This document shows, piece by piece, positions 35,638-44,723 of a DNA stretch of 64,000 nt. Below the pieces are notes generated by a model. The model was not told the DNA's origin and made no database searches. It worked only from the letters and a program-made list of their open reading frames with translations. Source of the DNA: Bacillota bacterium. GTDB taxonomy: Bacteria > Bacillota > Bacilli > Bu12. Position 1 is the first letter of the stretch. The number at the start of each line of letters is the position of its first letter. The stretch covers positions 19,963 to 83,962 of the forward strand of contig JADBKH010000007.1 in the NCBI GenBank assembly GCA_014896485.1, given 5' to 3'. Both the position numbers and the translations under genes were made by a program.

Positions 35638-36539
35638 TGCAGATCTGTCCCTTGAAAAAAGCGATCGGGTGGGAGTATCTCTCCATGCGGCGAAAAAAGC
35701 ATGTTATCGATGAGCCGCGTGTTTCCGATATGCACTGCCATGGCACAGAGGAACGGTGCAGTGATCTGCTGTACCTCTTCCAAGGTAAACGGATCGACAA
35801 GGGCGACATATTCAACGCGTAGACGCTCATCTTCTCCCAAAAACGTTTCGATATGACGTGATAGCTGTCGCGGATCACGTTCTCCCGCAATCAGCAGGGA
35901 TTGCAGCTGAAGCAAGGAACGGTAGAGTGCTGTCGCAGCGACACGTTCTTCGCCGTTTAAATAGCGATTCCGCGAAGAAAGGGCGAGACCATCGACTTCA
36001 CGGACCGTCGGACAGACAACCATCTGGACCGGAAGAAAAAAGGCTGCAATCATCTGTTCGATAATACGTGCCTGCTGAAAGTCTTTTTGGCCAAAGTAGA
36101 CCCTTTCTGGCTGGACGATTTCGAGCAATTTCAGAACAACGGTGGCAACGCCGTTAAAATGTCCAGGACGCGATGCACCGCACAGAAGAGTGCCTAGTCT
36201 TCCAACGTCTACTTGGAAAGTGGTCGACAAGGTCGGATAGATCTCCTCAACACTAGGTAAAAAGAGAAGATGGGCCCCAGCTTCCGCTGCACGTTGCTGG
36301 TCATGCTGGAGATCGCGTGGATAACGGGCAAAGTCTTCGTTTGGGCCAAACTGTGTCGGATTGACAAAATCAGAGACGACAACAAAATCGTTTTCCATCG
36401 CTGCGTGGCGGATCAGCGCCTGGTGACCGCCGTGAAGTGCGCCCATGGTTGGCACCAAAGCGATACTTGCCCCTTGAGCATGCACTTGTTGCAGACGGTT
36501 GCGGACTTCACTGACGGTAGAAAGCAAAACAACACTCAT
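35634..36539 (-). CDS. panC: Pantothenate synthetase
   Basis: Joins pantoate and beta-alanine using ATP. 301 residues with the nucleotide-binding PTMGALHGGH motif (HGGH at 36-39), FVNPTQFGPNEDF, YFGQKDFQQ and SSRNRYL. The ATG overlaps the panB stop (ATGA) and has an SD aggaa inside panB; the stop overlaps the panD GTG. Confidence 0.96.
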   Translation of the reverse strand: MSVVLLSTVSEVRNRLQQVHAQGASIALVPTMGALHGGHQALIRHAAMENDFVVVSDFVNPTQFGPNEDFARYPRDLQHDQQRAAEAGAHLLFLPSVEEIYPTLSTTFQVDVGRLGTLLCGASRPGHFNGVATVVLKLLEIVQPERVYFGQKDFQQARIIEQMIAAFFLPVQMVVCPTVREVDGLALSSRNRYLNGEERVAATALYRSLLQLQSLLIAGERDPRQLSRHIETFLGEDERLRVEYVALVDPFTLEEVQQITAPFLCAMAVHIGNTRLIDNMLFSPHGEILPPDRFFQGTDLQ

Positions 36540-37372
36540 TGGGAAGTTCCTGCATCATTAAAGTTGGGAAAAGAAGCATGGCGCACTTCTGCTTCCGCAG
36601 GGAAAGTGCCCGCTGTGACAGCCTCGTTATAGGCTCGCAATGCTTCGACCAACGGTGTGCGGAGATCGGCGAAGCGGCGGACGAACTTAGCAGGCCGAGG
36701 GTTAAAGCCAAGCATGTCGTGGGTCACCAAAACCTGGCCGGAGGTTTTGCGGCCTGCTCCAATGCCGATGGTAGGAATGTGTAACGTCTTGGTTACCCGT
36801 TCCCCCACCTCTTCGGGGACCGACTCGAGCACGATGGCAAAAGCACCTGCAGCTTCCAATTGCTGGGCAGCCTCCAGCAGTTTCTCGGCTTCTACTTCGG
36901 TACGCGCTTGCATACCATAACCCCCCAGTTGGTGAACCGATTGGGGGGTGAGACCCAAGTGCCCCATCACAGGGATCCCCGTCTGTACGATGGCAGAAAC
37001 GCGATCACAGACCGCCGTGCCACCCTCCAGTTTGACGGCTTGAGCCCCACCGATTTGCACCAATCTACCAGCGTTAGCAATCGCTTCAGAAACCGACACC
37101 TGATACGAAAGAAAGGGCATGTCTGCGACGATGAAAGGTGTTTCAGTAGCACGAACCGTGGCCTGCGTGTGGCGAATCATATCTTCCATGGTGACCTGCA
37201 GGGTACTTTCGTATCCCAACACAACCATTCCCAAGGAATCTCCGACCAGCAGGAGTGGAATGTCTGCTTCTTCTGCAGCCTGCGCCAGAGGAGCATCGTA
37301 GGCGGTCACCATGGGAATCGGTTGACCGGCTTCATAGCGGGAGCGAATTTGCGAGAGCCGAAGACGTGCCAT
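36536..37372 (-). CDS. panB: 3-methyl-2-oxobutanoate hydroxymethyltransferase
   Basis: First step of pantoate synthesis, converting 2-ketoisovalerate to ketopantoate with methylenetetrahydrofolate. 278 residues, TIM barrel, with MVTAYDAPLAQ, LLVGDSLGMVVLGYEST, DMPFLSYQ, KLEGG, MGHLGLTPQSV and the C-terminal IGIGAGRKTSGQVLVTHDMLG. ATG 37372 has SD ggaggg; the frame is open much further but those residues belong to the overlapping gene. The preceding DUF2520 gene overlaps panB by 41 bp, an unusually deep overlap that implies coupled translation. Confidence 0.96.
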   Translation of the reverse strand: MARLRLSQIRSRYEAGQPIPMVTAYDAPLAQAAEEADIPLLLVGDSLGMVVLGYESTLQVTMEDMIRHTQATVRATETPFIVADMPFLSYQVSVSEAIANAGRLVQIGGAQAVKLEGGTAVCDRVSAIVQTGIPVMGHLGLTPQSVHQLGGYGMQARTEVEAEKLLEAAQQLEAAGAFAIVLESVPEEVGERVTKTLHIPTIGIGAGRKTSGQVLVTHDMLGFNPRPAKFVRRFADLRTPLVEALRAYNEAVTAGTFPAEAEVRHASFPNFNDAGTSQ

Positions 37373-38195
37373 TTTTTCCCTCCTTCTCCTCCTGTGCAGG
37401 TGATACTTCTGAAAGGGATGCGAGCAGCAACTGTGAAAGTTGCCGATAGCACGCTGCCAAGCCTGGTGCCCGATTTTGCAGAGCGGAGAGATGGTGCTGC
37501 ACGGTCTGAACGTCTCCGCGTACCAACGGGCCCGTAAAGCCCGTCGCTCCCTTGGTACGGACAGCGCGCCATCCTGAATCAAGCAGGGAAGTAATCAGTT
37601 CATCGGCTTCTTGAAAAGTAAATCCGAGAGATCTCAGCTGCATGGCGATCTTTTGTAACAGTGCAGGGACAAGATTGGCTGTCAAGGCACAAAGCGCATG
37701 GTAGGTGGCCCGATCTGTGCCTGGAAATCGTAAAAGGTGTGCGCCTGTCGATGCGGCAATTCTTTCTGCTGCCACTTTTGCTGCTGGTGCATCTGCTTCT
37801 GCAACCAAAGGGGCTTGCTGGAGGGACTGATCAAAGCCTTGGAGAGAGACACAAGGATGAAGAGCTAGGCGTGGCCATCCAGCAGGCAGGATATGAGGGC
37901 CCCATGTACCAGCCAAGTGGATGAAGACGCTGTGTGGCAAAATCAAACCAGAGCGTGCATAACGCTCAGCTACCGGTGCAATCAGAGTGTCTGGTACGGT
38001 AAAGAAGATCCAATCTGCAGAGGATAACGCGGCACTGGGTTGTGTGTACACAGGGGTGTGCAGTTTTTCTGCCAATTGTTGGGCAGTCTGTAGGGATCTC
38101 CCCCATACCCCGACAGGAAGGTGCCCTGCTGCCTTCAGCGCACCGGCCAGTGTACTGCCCGCATGGCCTGGTCCGACAATCGCAAAATGGGCCAT
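37332..38195 (-). CDS. Rossmann-like/DUF2520 protein, candidate ketopantoate reductase
   Basis: 287 residues: N-terminal NAD(P)-binding domain with GPGHAGSTLAGALKAAGH (GxGxxG-like, from about residue 7) and a C-terminal helical DUF2520 domain (ATYHALCALTANLVPALLQKIAMQL ... GFTGPLVRGDVQTVQHHLSAL). The overall layout resembles ketopantoate reductase and other 6-phosphogluconate-dehydrogenase-like enzymes. It is the first gene of the panBCD operon and overlaps panB. No panE is present in the window. Role in reducing ketopantoate to pantoate is inference from fold and position. ATG 38195 has SD aagggg; a structured leader with terminator lies just upstream. Confidence 0.75.
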   Translation of the reverse strand: MAHFAIVGPGHAGSTLAGALKAAGHLPVGVWGRSLQTAQQLAEKLHTPVYTQPSAALSSADWIFFTVPDTLIAPVAERYARSGLILPHSVFIHLAGTWGPHILPAGWPRLALHPCVSLQGFDQSLQQAPLVAEADAPAAKVAAERIAASTGAHLLRFPGTDRATYHALCALTANLVPALLQKIAMQLRSLGFTFQEADELITSLLDSGWRAVRTKGATGFTGPLVRGDVQTVQHHLSALQNRAPGLAACYRQLSQLLLASLSEVSPAQEEKEGKNGTSSALANSLPL

Positions 38196-38228
38196 GCTTT
38201 CCCCTTCTCTCCACTGATCCCGCCCATG

Positions 38229-38252
38229 AAAAAAGCGCCAACGACAGGCGCC
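38229..38252 (-). terminator. Intrinsic terminator inside the leader of the pan operon
   Basis: On the minus strand gcgcc-N7-ggcgc (38251-38247, 38239-38235) is followed by six T residues (38234-38229). It lies 33 bp before the start codon of the DUF2520 gene and downstream of a predicted promoter, so it is placed like an attenuator; it would also stop read-through from birA. Confidence 0.7.
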
Positions 38253-38361
38253 CTCTTCTACGGGTTCGACCTCTGCTGTCTTCGCCGTTTGGTCGAAGCA
38301 GCCCATCGTTTTGGATGAGTCCGGGATCGTTACAAAGCTCGTATGCATTCTGCTATACGGC
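38253..38361 (-). promoter_or_regulatory. Structured 5' leader of the DUF2520-panBCD operon, possible attenuator
   Basis: Between the predicted start of transcription (about 38361) and the terminator there are two competing stems on the minus strand. Stem A: GCTGCTTCG (38302-38294) with CGAAGaCAGC (38284-38275), 9 bp with one bulged A. Stem B: TTCGACC (38297-38291) with GGTCGAA (38271-38265), 7 bp. They share 38294-38297, so only one can form. No T-box consensus is seen. Regulation by a metabolite or protein is inference. Confidence 0.45.
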
Positions 38362-38367
38362 AGTCCA

Positions 38368-38396
38368 AGTATAACTGAGGAAATGTCAGCTTACAA
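38368..38396 (-). promoter_or_regulatory. SigA promoter of the pan operon
   Basis: Minus-strand TTGTAA (38396-38391), 17-bp spacer, TATACT (38373-38368). It lies in the 244-bp gap between birA and the DUF2520 gene and directs transcription into the leader described above. Confidence 0.65.
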
Positions 38397-38439
38397 GTGC
38401 CGGTCTCAAGATGCTTCTGTTGCCGTGCAGGTTGCCTGT

Positions 38440-39243
38440 TTACGATGGATGAGACGGACGGATGCGTCGAACATCGCCTGCAGTAAAACGCAATATTTTT
38501 TTCGATTGCGCACGGACCAACAGGGCGCCGCTATCATCAATTCCACACGCTTCCCCTTCCACGACAGTTTCCCCTTGGGCAGGAAGAATACGTACCCATT
38601 GTCCGTACAACATATCTCTGCGATGAAAAGCATCCGAAACGGCATGGCGTAACGTTTCAGGCTGCTCAAGCAAAGGAGACCAAGCCTCTATCCTCTCGTA
38701 AAGCCCCCATGCAGCATCGTGCGATGAAAGGCTTCGGCCACACAATGCACTTACAGCGTTGCTGCCTGGTGGCAAAAGCATAGGATCGACATTCACATCG
38801 ATGCCGACGCCACAGACGATCTTCTGTTGGGCTCTGGGGAAGGAAATGGTTTCGCAGAGGATGCCCCCCACCTTTTCGCCATGGACCAACAGATCGTTCG
38901 GCCAACGCAAAGATACCTCCAATCCACTCGAACGCTCGACCATTTCTGCTGCGGCGATCCCGATCACAAGCGGATAGAGCGTAGCTGTCTGAGGGAACAA
39001 TGTCAGTAGGAAGCTTGTCCAGAGTCCACCCACAGGCGATGTAAAAAAACGCCCCTGTCGTCCTCTCCCGCCGCGTTGAATGGCTGCAAAAACCCAGGTC
39101 CCAACAGGTAACCCATCCTGTGCAGCTTGGCGGAGCCAAGTATTGGTCGAGCCAATTACCGGAAAGTAGAGCCCTGGATCGCCCGGCCAACAGGAGACAG
39201 AGTGAAACGGTGAAGGATGGAAACAGACGCCTGCGGGATACAT
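38440..39243 (-). CDS. birA: Biotin--[acetyl-CoA carboxylase] ligase without HTH domain
   Basis: Attaches biotin to the carboxylase carrier protein via biotinyl-AMP. 267 residues: biotin-binding segment STNTWLRQAAQDG, RGGRGRQGR (58-65) that closes over the adenylate, LRWPNDLLVHGEKVGGIL with the catalytic Lys, GVGIDVNVDP, and a C-terminal SH3-like domain. B. subtilis BirA has an N-terminal DNA-binding domain; here only about 24 poorly conserved residues precede the catalytic domain, so this copy cannot repress transcription. SD tgagga before ATG 39243; mgsA ends 6 bp upstream. Confidence 0.93.
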   Translation of the reverse strand: MYPAGVCFHPSPFHSVSCWPGDPGLYFPVIGSTNTWLRQAAQDGLPVGTWVFAAIQRGGRGRQGRFFTSPVGGLWTSFLLTLFPQTATLYPLVIGIAAAEMVERSSGLEVSLRWPNDLLVHGEKVGGILCETISFPRAQQKIVCGVGIDVNVDPMLLPPGSNAVSALCGRSLSSHDAAWGLYERIEAWSPLLEQPETLRHAVSDAFHRRDMLYGQWVRILPAQGETVVEGEACGIDDSGALLVRAQSKKILRFTAGDVRRIRPSHPS

Positions 39244-39249
39244 TTGTCC

Positions 39250-39672
39250 TCAACCCCCTTCAGTCGGCAACGGGGGTTGAGGGGAAGAAGAATGCCAACG
39301 CATGAGGCCGTGCTGAATCCCGCGAATCAAGACTTCGGCTGTGGCAATGTTGGTCGCCACAGGGATGTTATGAACATCACAAAGTCGTAATAAAGCATTG
39401 ATATCTGGTTCGTGGGGTTGTGCCATCAAGGGATCTCGGAAAAAGAGGACCAAATCGATGGCATTCGCTGCAATCAGCGCACCGATCTGTTGATCTCCCC
39501 CCAAAGGACCTGGCTGGAATCGGTGAACAGGCAGTCCCGTCGCTTCGGTAACACGTAATCCTGTTGTGCCGGTAGCATACAAGGTGTGGCGTTGGAAGAT
39601 GTCTTGATAAGCTACGACGAAGGTTACCAGTTGCTCTTTGAGACGATCATGCGCGATCAGCGCGATCCGCAT
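39250..39672 (-). CDS. mgsA: Methylglyoxal synthase
   Basis: Converts dihydroxyacetone phosphate to methylglyoxal and phosphate. 140 residues; [21 protein letters not shown] (phosphate binding), [11 protein letters not shown] with the catalytic Asp60 and [15 protein letters not shown] are all present. ATG 39672 has an SD gaaagga; the gene follows dapB by 28 bp, as in B. subtilis (dapB-mgsA). The C-terminus is Pro-rich ([13 protein letters not shown]). Confidence 0.95.
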   Translation of the reverse strand: MRIALIAHDRLKEQLVTFVVAYQDIFQRHTLYATGTTGLRVTEATGLPVHRFQPGPLGGDQQIGALIAANAIDLVLFFRDPLMAQPHEPDINALLRLCDVHNIPVATNIATAEVLIRGIQHGLMRWHSSSPQPPLPTEGG

Positions 39673-39700
39673 GGATCCTTTCCCCTTTCCAACGTGCTGC

Positions 39701-40510
39701 TCAGTCGACGATATTTTCCAAGCCGTAAACAAAGCCAATCCAACTGCGTACTTTTTGGATGGCTAGACGCACGCCCGGCATGAAGTCTTCCCGGGACAAT
39801 GAATCGTGTCGGAGAGAGAGTACTTGTCCATGGCCCCCAAAGAGGACCTCATGATGGGCTACATAACCGGGTAGCCGAACAGAATGAATGTGCATCCCTT
39901 CGTAGGTAGCACCTCGGGCACCATCGAGTTTTTCAAAGGCATCTGGATGACCTTGCAAATGAGGTTGTCGAGCTTCGGCGATCAACTCTGCCAGCCGCAA
40001 CGCAGTTCCAGAAGGTGCGTCCCGCTTCTGATCATGATGCATCTCGATGATTTCGACGTCAGGTAAATAACGCGCTGCTTGCTGTGCGAAACGCATCAGC
40101 AAGACTGCTCCCAGGGAGAAATTGGGGCAAGCAAAACCGCCGATCCCTTGCTGACGGCACGCATGATCGAAGCGCTGTATCTCATCATTGGTCAGCCCAG
40201 TCGTCCCAATGACAGGGGAAACCCCATTGGCGATGGCGATGTCGACGTTACGGATCACGGCCTGTGGGTTGGTGAAATCGACCAGTACATCTGGCTTTCG
40301 CGTAGAGAAGACATATTGAGGATCGTCTTCTAATGGAACGCCCAATGGCGCCACTCCTGCGACAACACCAGCATCTTCTCCCAACCGTGAGACGTCGATA
40401 GCACCCACCAGTGCCAGGTCGCTTGTCTGTGCGATCATGCGGATAACTTCCCGCCCCATGCGACCCTTGGCACCAGCGACAACCACCCGGATCGGTGTCG
40501 ATTCAGCCAT
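39701..40510 (-). CDS. dapB: 4-hydroxy-tetrahydrodipicolinate reductase
   Basis: Second step of the diaminopimelate branch, feeding lysine, peptidoglycan and spore dipicolinate. 269 residues with nucleotide-binding [18 protein letters not shown], and the catalytic [17 protein letters not shown] ggaggaag before ATG 40510. Head of the dapB-mgsA-birA unit. Confidence 0.96.
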   Translation of the reverse strand: MAESTPIRVVVAGAKGRMGREVIRMIAQTSDLALVGAIDVSRLGEDAGVVAGVAPLGVPLEDDPQYVFSTRKPDVLVDFTNPQAVIRNVDIAIANGVSPVIGTTGLTNDEIQRFDHACRQQGIGGFACPNFSLGAVLLMRFAQQAARYLPDVEIIEMHHDQKRDAPSGTALRLAELIAEARQPHLQGHPDAFEKLDGARGATYEGMHIHSVRLPGYVAHHEVLFGGHGQVLSLRHDSLSREDFMPGVRLAIQKVRSWIGFVYGLENIVD

Positions 40511-40528
40511 TGCTTCCTCCCCACGGTT

Positions 40529-41095
40529 TTAGCTCCGACCATTTGCGATCAGCGACATCACCTCGCTGCGCGACGAAAGGTTTTCTTTGAAAACGCCGCG
40601 CATTGCAGAGGTCACGGTTTTCGAACCAGGTTTGTGTACGCCCCGTAAAGTCATGCACATGTGTTCTGCCTCTACCACTGTCGCTACCCCAACTGGCTCG
40701 AGCTGTCTTTCAATGATATCGGCAATCGAAGTGGTGAGCCGTTCCTGCACCTGGGGGCGACGTGCTACCATATCGACGACACGGGCCAACTTCGAAAGAC
40801 CGGTGATCCGTCCGTCGCGTGGAATGTAGGCGACGTGGGCAACACCGAAAAAGGGCAGGAGGTGGTGTTCGCACATAGAAGCGAAGCCGATGTCGCGCAC
40901 GAGTACCAACTCATCGTAGCTTTCGGTAAAGAACACTTGGATCTCCTCGGCTGCATTTCGCGACACGCCTTGAAAGAGTTCCTCGCACATCGCCGAGATT
41001 CGTCTGGGTGTATCACGCAAGCCCGGGCGATCCGGGTCTTCACCAATACCTTCAAGCATCAGGCGCACGCCTGTTTCTATTTTTTTATGATCCAC
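40529..41095 (-). CDS. folE: GTP cyclohydrolase I
   Basis: First enzyme of tetrahydrofolate synthesis. 188 residues; zinc-binding Cys75 and His78 in [11 protein letters not shown] with the later Cys in [11 protein letters not shown], plus [26 protein letters not shown] 41095 gives the usual length (B. subtilis 190) with SD aaagga; the longer frame runs back into yitT. It lies 18 bp upstream of dapB and may be cotranscribed. In B. subtilis folE (mtrA) is instead next to spoIVA and hbs. Confidence 0.95.
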   Translation of the reverse strand: MDHKKIETGVRLMLEGIGEDPDRPGLRDTPRRISAMCEELFQGVSRNAAEEIQVFFTESYDELVLVRDIGFASMCEHHLLPFFGVAHVAYIPRDGRITGLSKLARVVDMVARRPQVQERLTTSIADIIERQLEPVGVATVVEAEHMCMTLRGVHKPGSKTVTSAMRGVFKENLSSRSEVMSLIANGRS

Positions 41096-41171
41096 TGTTT
41101 CATGTCCTTTCCGCTCGATGATCCTGGGCGAAAGTGTAGCACAGTGCTTTGCGAGTGCGAAAAGATTCCTG

Positions 41172-42002
41172 TCAATAGGGTTCGCCAAAGCCCTCCCCAA
41201 GTACTTCATGGATGGTTGAAACTGTGACAAAAGCATGCTGATCGACAGTTCGAACCAAATTTTTCAATCGAACTACTTCGTTGCGACTGACGACACAGTA
41301 GAGCACCGGGCGTTGCTGATGTGTATAGCCGCCTTCAGCATGAAAGATGGTGACACCGCGATCGAGTTCGTTGAGAATCTGATGAGTAATTTTTTCCGGA
41401 TTCTCCGTGATGATCATCACTTGTTGTGCGGAGGAGAGACCGGATTGAACGAGATTGATCACTTGCGCAGCGACAAACAAAGCCAGGGCTGAGTACATGG
41501 CCGTCTCTACACCGAATACGATCCCTACCCCAATCATGACAAGGACGTCGAACGAAAAGAGCGCACTGCCCATCGCCCATCCAAGATAGTGGTGTAAAAT
41601 CCGCGCAATGATGTCTGAACCGGCTGTCGTGCCACCTGTTCGAAAGATAAGCCCCAAACCCAGCCCCAAGGCAGCGCCTCCGTAGACCAAGTTGAGCAGC
41701 ACATTGCTGACGCCCGTTTGGATAGTGGGGAGAAGATCGATGGCGAAGGAGACGGCAACAGTGGCAATGATAGTTCGTATGGCAAATTGTCTACCGAAAA
41801 GATGCCAGCCAAAGAAAAAGAGAGGAACGTTCAGCAGTAGATTGATTCGTCCGATTGGCCACCCCGAAAAATGGTGGAGAATAATTGAAATACCCGTGAA
41901 CCCACCTTCAGAAAGGTTTGCAGCAAGAATAAAAGCATTGAGTCCGTAAGCATAGATGACGGCACCTCCCAAAATGGAGAGGTAGTCCCAAACACGTTTC
42001 AC
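41172..42002 (-). CDS. yitT: YitT-family membrane protein (DUF161 and DUF2179)
   Basis: 276 residues, about five to six membrane helices in two DUF161 repeats ([61 protein letters not shown]) and a soluble C-terminal DUF2179 domain ([35 protein letters not shown]). Transported substrate unknown. GTG 42002 with ggggga upstream gives a family-typical length (B. subtilis YitT 280). A terminator precedes it, so it has its own promoter region or is read only weakly from mecA. Confidence 0.88.
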   Translation of the reverse strand: MKRVWDYLSILGGAVIYAYGLNAFILAANLSEGGFTGISIILHHFSGWPIGRINLLLNVPLFFFGWHLFGRQFAIRTIIATVAVSFAIDLLPTIQTGVSNVLLNLVYGGAALGLGLGLIFRTGGTTAGSDIIARILHHYLGWAMGSALFSFDVLVMIGVGIVFGVETAMYSALALFVAAQVINLVQSGLSSAQQVMIITENPEKITHQILNELDRGVTIFHAEGGYTHQQRPVLYCVVSRNEVVRLKNLVRTVDQHAFVTVSTIHEVLGEGFGEPY

Positions 42003-42030
42003 CAAACGCTCCCCCTGCTGTATTGTTAAC

Positions 42031-42066
42031 CCAAAAGTGCCGTTGACCTTGGGCCAACGGCACTTT
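42031..42066 (-). terminator. Intrinsic terminator after mecA
   Basis: 12-bp perfect stem aaagtgccgttg / caacggcacttt (42034-42045 and 42055-42066) with a 9-nt loop and four T residues at the minus-strand 3' end. It separates mecA from yitT. Confidence 0.88.
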
Positions 42067-42099
42067 ACCGATGATTTCGCACTGCGCGAGTGGGTACAG

Positions 42100-42666
42100 T
42101 TACAACGGAAAAGCGGTGGCCAGACGCTCGATCGCCCCATTTTCGATGAAGGGCTTCCCGTACTCTTGGAGTACGGCCAGCGTCACGTTGTTGATCTCCC
42201 CGTACTCACTGAGGATGCTGTACAGCTGATCCTCTTCTTCTTCGTCGCAGTGAATTACAAGGTGAAAGAGATCCCCATATCGGTAGAGGGAGGCACCTTC
42301 TACACCAACATCGTAAAGGGTATGGGCGGCATCGACCGCATCCTCAAAGTCCGAAAACGAACAAACCATATCGGGATCAAACGGTTCCTCTGCGGCTTCG
42401 TCTTCTTCCTCGCTCTCTTCATCTCGCTTGGTGATCACGACGACAAAGCCAGATGGTAAGACGAAAGCTTCGATGACGAGCGTATGGCCCTCGATCGAAA
42501 ACCCGACTTCTTCGTAGGCGAGGTCAATCATCTCCCAAAAGAGCTCTTGCGCTTTAGAACCACTACCATTGCGCCAGAACTCTTCGGGATCGATGGCGCG
42601 TTCTTCAAGATCCTTGTAACTTACAAAGATCTTGACCTGATTTGGAGTAACACGTTCAATACGCAT
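42100..42666 (-). CDS. mecA: Adaptor protein MecA
   Basis: Adaptor that delivers substrates such as ComK to ClpC and assembles the ClpC hexamer. 188 residues: N-terminal substrate-binding domain (MRIERVTPNQVKIFVSYKDLEERAID), a very acidic linker (EESEEEDEAAEEPFDPD), and a C-terminal ClpC-binding domain (CSFSDFEDAVDAAHTL ... LFHLVIHCDEEEEDQLYSILSEYGE). ATG 42666 has an SD in ggggatggg. ComK itself is not in the window. Confidence 0.92.
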   Translation of the reverse strand: MRIERVTPNQVKIFVSYKDLEERAIDPEEFWRNGSGSKAQELFWEMIDLAYEEVGFSIEGHTLVIEAFVLPSGFVVVITKRDEESEEEDEAAEEPFDPDMVCSFSDFEDAVDAAHTLYDVGVEGASLYRYGDLFHLVIHCDEEEEDQLYSILSEYGEINNVTLAVLQEYGKPFIENGAIERLATAFPL

Positions 42667-42761
42667 TCTCGCCCATCCCCTCGTTCTGCGAGCCTTCGCA
42701 GATGCGCCGACAAGGGCCATCAAATGTAGTTCTCATCATAGATCATGTAGGAGGGTGTCGT

Positions 42762-44588
42762 CTACTTCTCTTGCGCAGCGAGCGTTTCGCTGACTGTTGG
42801 GTTGTTTTCTCCAAGTGTCTTGCGGCCCAATGCATCGAGGATGCGTTGGGCCAATTTGTCTCCGATACCAAGAGAACGAAAATCGTCGATAGTGGCGTTG
42901 GCAATGGCTTCTACGGAACCGAAATGACGCAACAGCTGATCTCGACGTTTTGGGCCTACACCGGGGATCTCCTCGAGCATCGAATGCATCACCTGTTTGT
43001 TATGACGGTTGCGATGGAAGGTGATAGCAAATCGATGGACCTCATCTTGAATCCGCGTAAGCAATAAAAATGCGGCGGCATGTGGATCCAAGGGCAACGG
43101 GTGCGGATCCTCGTTGAAGAAGGCCTGGTGGGTCCGATGGCGATCATCTTTTGCCAGACCAAGCACCGGACACGAAAGGCCGAGTGCTCCCAGCGCCTCG
43201 CGTGCTGCATGGATCTGCAGGGGACCGCCATCAACGACTATGAGATCGGGAAGGACGGCTCCCGTATCGAGCACCCGGCGGTAACGACGCGTGATCACTT
43301 CTTTCATACTGCCATAATCATCGCCTCCCGCAGTCTGGAGTTTGTACTTTCGATAGGAGGAACGTTCTGGTTTACCGTCGACAAAGACGACCATTGCGGC
43401 AACTGGATCTGCTCCATGGATATGTGAATTATCGAATGCTTCAATGCGATGGATCATAGGGAGTTTTGTTGCTTCGGCAAGCTCGATAAGCGCCCTTTCG
43501 GCTCGTTCCGCCTCTCGTTGGCGCGCGCGTAGATCGTTTTGTAAAGCGATTTCCGCATTTTCACAGGCGAGTTTTACCAATTGTTTCAAAAAACCACGTT
43601 TGGGGACGTGTATACGTGTGCGCAACAACTGGGCGATGTTTTCCTGCTCTTCTTGACCGAGCTTGCCTGCCGGCAGGACAATGCTAGCAGGTACGGCATG
43701 TCCATTGGTATAGAATTGGACGAGGAATGAGCCGAGTGCATCGCTTTCCTGTTCATAGATGTCAAAGAGATCGGCTTCTCGCTCGACCATTCGGCCTTGA
43801 CGTATATGCAGAATTTGAATGGCCGCTCGTCCGCCGCTGCTTGCAGTACCGATAATGTCTCGATCGATACGGTCTTGCGTTATGACTTTTTGATCTTCCA
43901 TCACGGCATCGAGCGCATTGATCTGATTGCGAAGCTCTGCTGCCTTTTCAAAAGCCTGTTTGTCCGCTGCTGCACGCATCTGCTGCTCAAGTTGCTGACG
44001 GACCTTGTTGGCTCCTCCATTCATGAAGCGACGGATGCCCTCCACGATCTCGCTATACTGCTCGGGCGCAACAGTGTGAATGCACGGCGCCAAGCACTCC
44101 CCAAGCTGATAATACAAGCAAGGCTGTTTCGGAAGAGTTCGACATTTGCGCAACGGATAGATGCGGTCGAGCAGTGCCTTGGTCTGTCGAGCGGCTGTAG
44201 CATTTGGAAATGGGCCGAAATAAAGCGCTCCGTCTTCTTCCGTACGGCGTGCCAAGATGATCCGAGGGTGATCTTCCCGAGTCACCTTCAGGTACGGGTA
44301 AGCTTTGTCATCCTTGAGCTTGATGTTATAGACCGGCATATATTGCTTGACCAAGTTGGCTTCGAGTAGCAATGCTTCTGCCACAGTATCCGTGACGATG
44401 TATTCAAAGTCCGCGATATTGCGCACCAACGTCTGCGTTTTGGTATCGTGTGCACCAACAAAGTAAGAGCGGACACGATTTTTGAGCACCTTTGCCTTGC
44501 CGACGTAGATGATTTGACCCTGTCGATCTTTCATCAAGTAAACGCCAGGCTTTGCAGGAAGCATTGCTAGTTTCTCGCTCCAGTTCAT
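42762..44588 (-). CDS. uvrC: Excinuclease ABC subunit C
   Basis: Dual-incision nuclease of nucleotide-excision repair, 608 residues. GIY-YIG domain (GVYLMKDRQGQIIYVGKAK, from residue 15) for the 3' cut, UVR motif (QAFEKAAELRNQINALDAV) for UvrB contact, RNase H-like domain (IEAFDNSHIHGADPVAAMVVF, LIVVDGGPLQ) for the 5' cut, and C-terminal helix-hairpin-helix repeats (IPGVGPKRRDQLLRHFGSVEAI). Cys-rich stretch CRTLPKQPCLYYQLGECLAPC may bind an Fe-S cluster, as reported for UvrC. No LexA box found in front of it. Confidence 0.96.
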   Translation of the reverse strand: MNWSEKLAMLPAKPGVYLMKDRQGQIIYVGKAKVLKNRVRSYFVGAHDTKTQTLVRNIADFEYIVTDTVAEALLLEANLVKQYMPVYNIKLKDDKAYPYLKVTREDHPRIILARRTEEDGALYFGPFPNATAARQTKALLDRIYPLRKCRTLPKQPCLYYQLGECLAPCIHTVAPEQYSEIVEGIRRFMNGGANKVRQQLEQQMRAAADKQAFEKAAELRNQINALDAVMEDQKVITQDRIDRDIIGTASSGGRAAIQILHIRQGRMVEREADLFDIYEQESDALGSFLVQFYTNGHAVPASIVLPAGKLGQEEQENIAQLLRTRIHVPKRGFLKQLVKLACENAEIALQNDLRARQREAERAERALIELAEATKLPMIHRIEAFDNSHIHGADPVAAMVVFVDGKPERSSYRKYKLQTAGGDDYGSMKEVITRRYRRVLDTGAVLPDLIVVDGGPLQIHAAREALGALGLSCPVLGLAKDDRHRTHQAFFNEDPHPLPLDPHAAAFLLLTRIQDEVHRFAITFHRNRHNKQVMHSMLEEIPGVGPKRRDQLLRHFGSVEAIANATIDDFRSLGIGDKLAQRILDALGRKTLGENNPTVSETLAAQEK

Positions 44589-44674
44589 GCCCCTGCCCTC
44601 TTTTCGATCCCTTTTCATTACTACTCTATCACATGTATCCACACGGCTCTAATTCCATGACAGGATGGACATAA

Positions 44675-44702
44675 GTAGGCCGCTCCTTTAGAAGCGGCCT
44701 AC
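44675..44702. terminator. Hairpin between uvrC and the 45-codon ORF
   Basis: 10-bp stem gtaggccgct / agcggcctac (44675-44684, 44693-44702), 8-nt loop. Only a short TTAT follows on the minus strand, so termination would be weak. It may end the small minus-strand ORF upstream of uvrC. Confidence 0.45.
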
Positions 44703-44723
44703 GGAACCGAGTTGTACGTGGGA

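Noticed and set aside
38196..38439. T-box riboswitch in the pan leader
   Set aside because: The highly conserved T-box sequence (AGGGTGGNACCGCG) and a specifier loop are missing.
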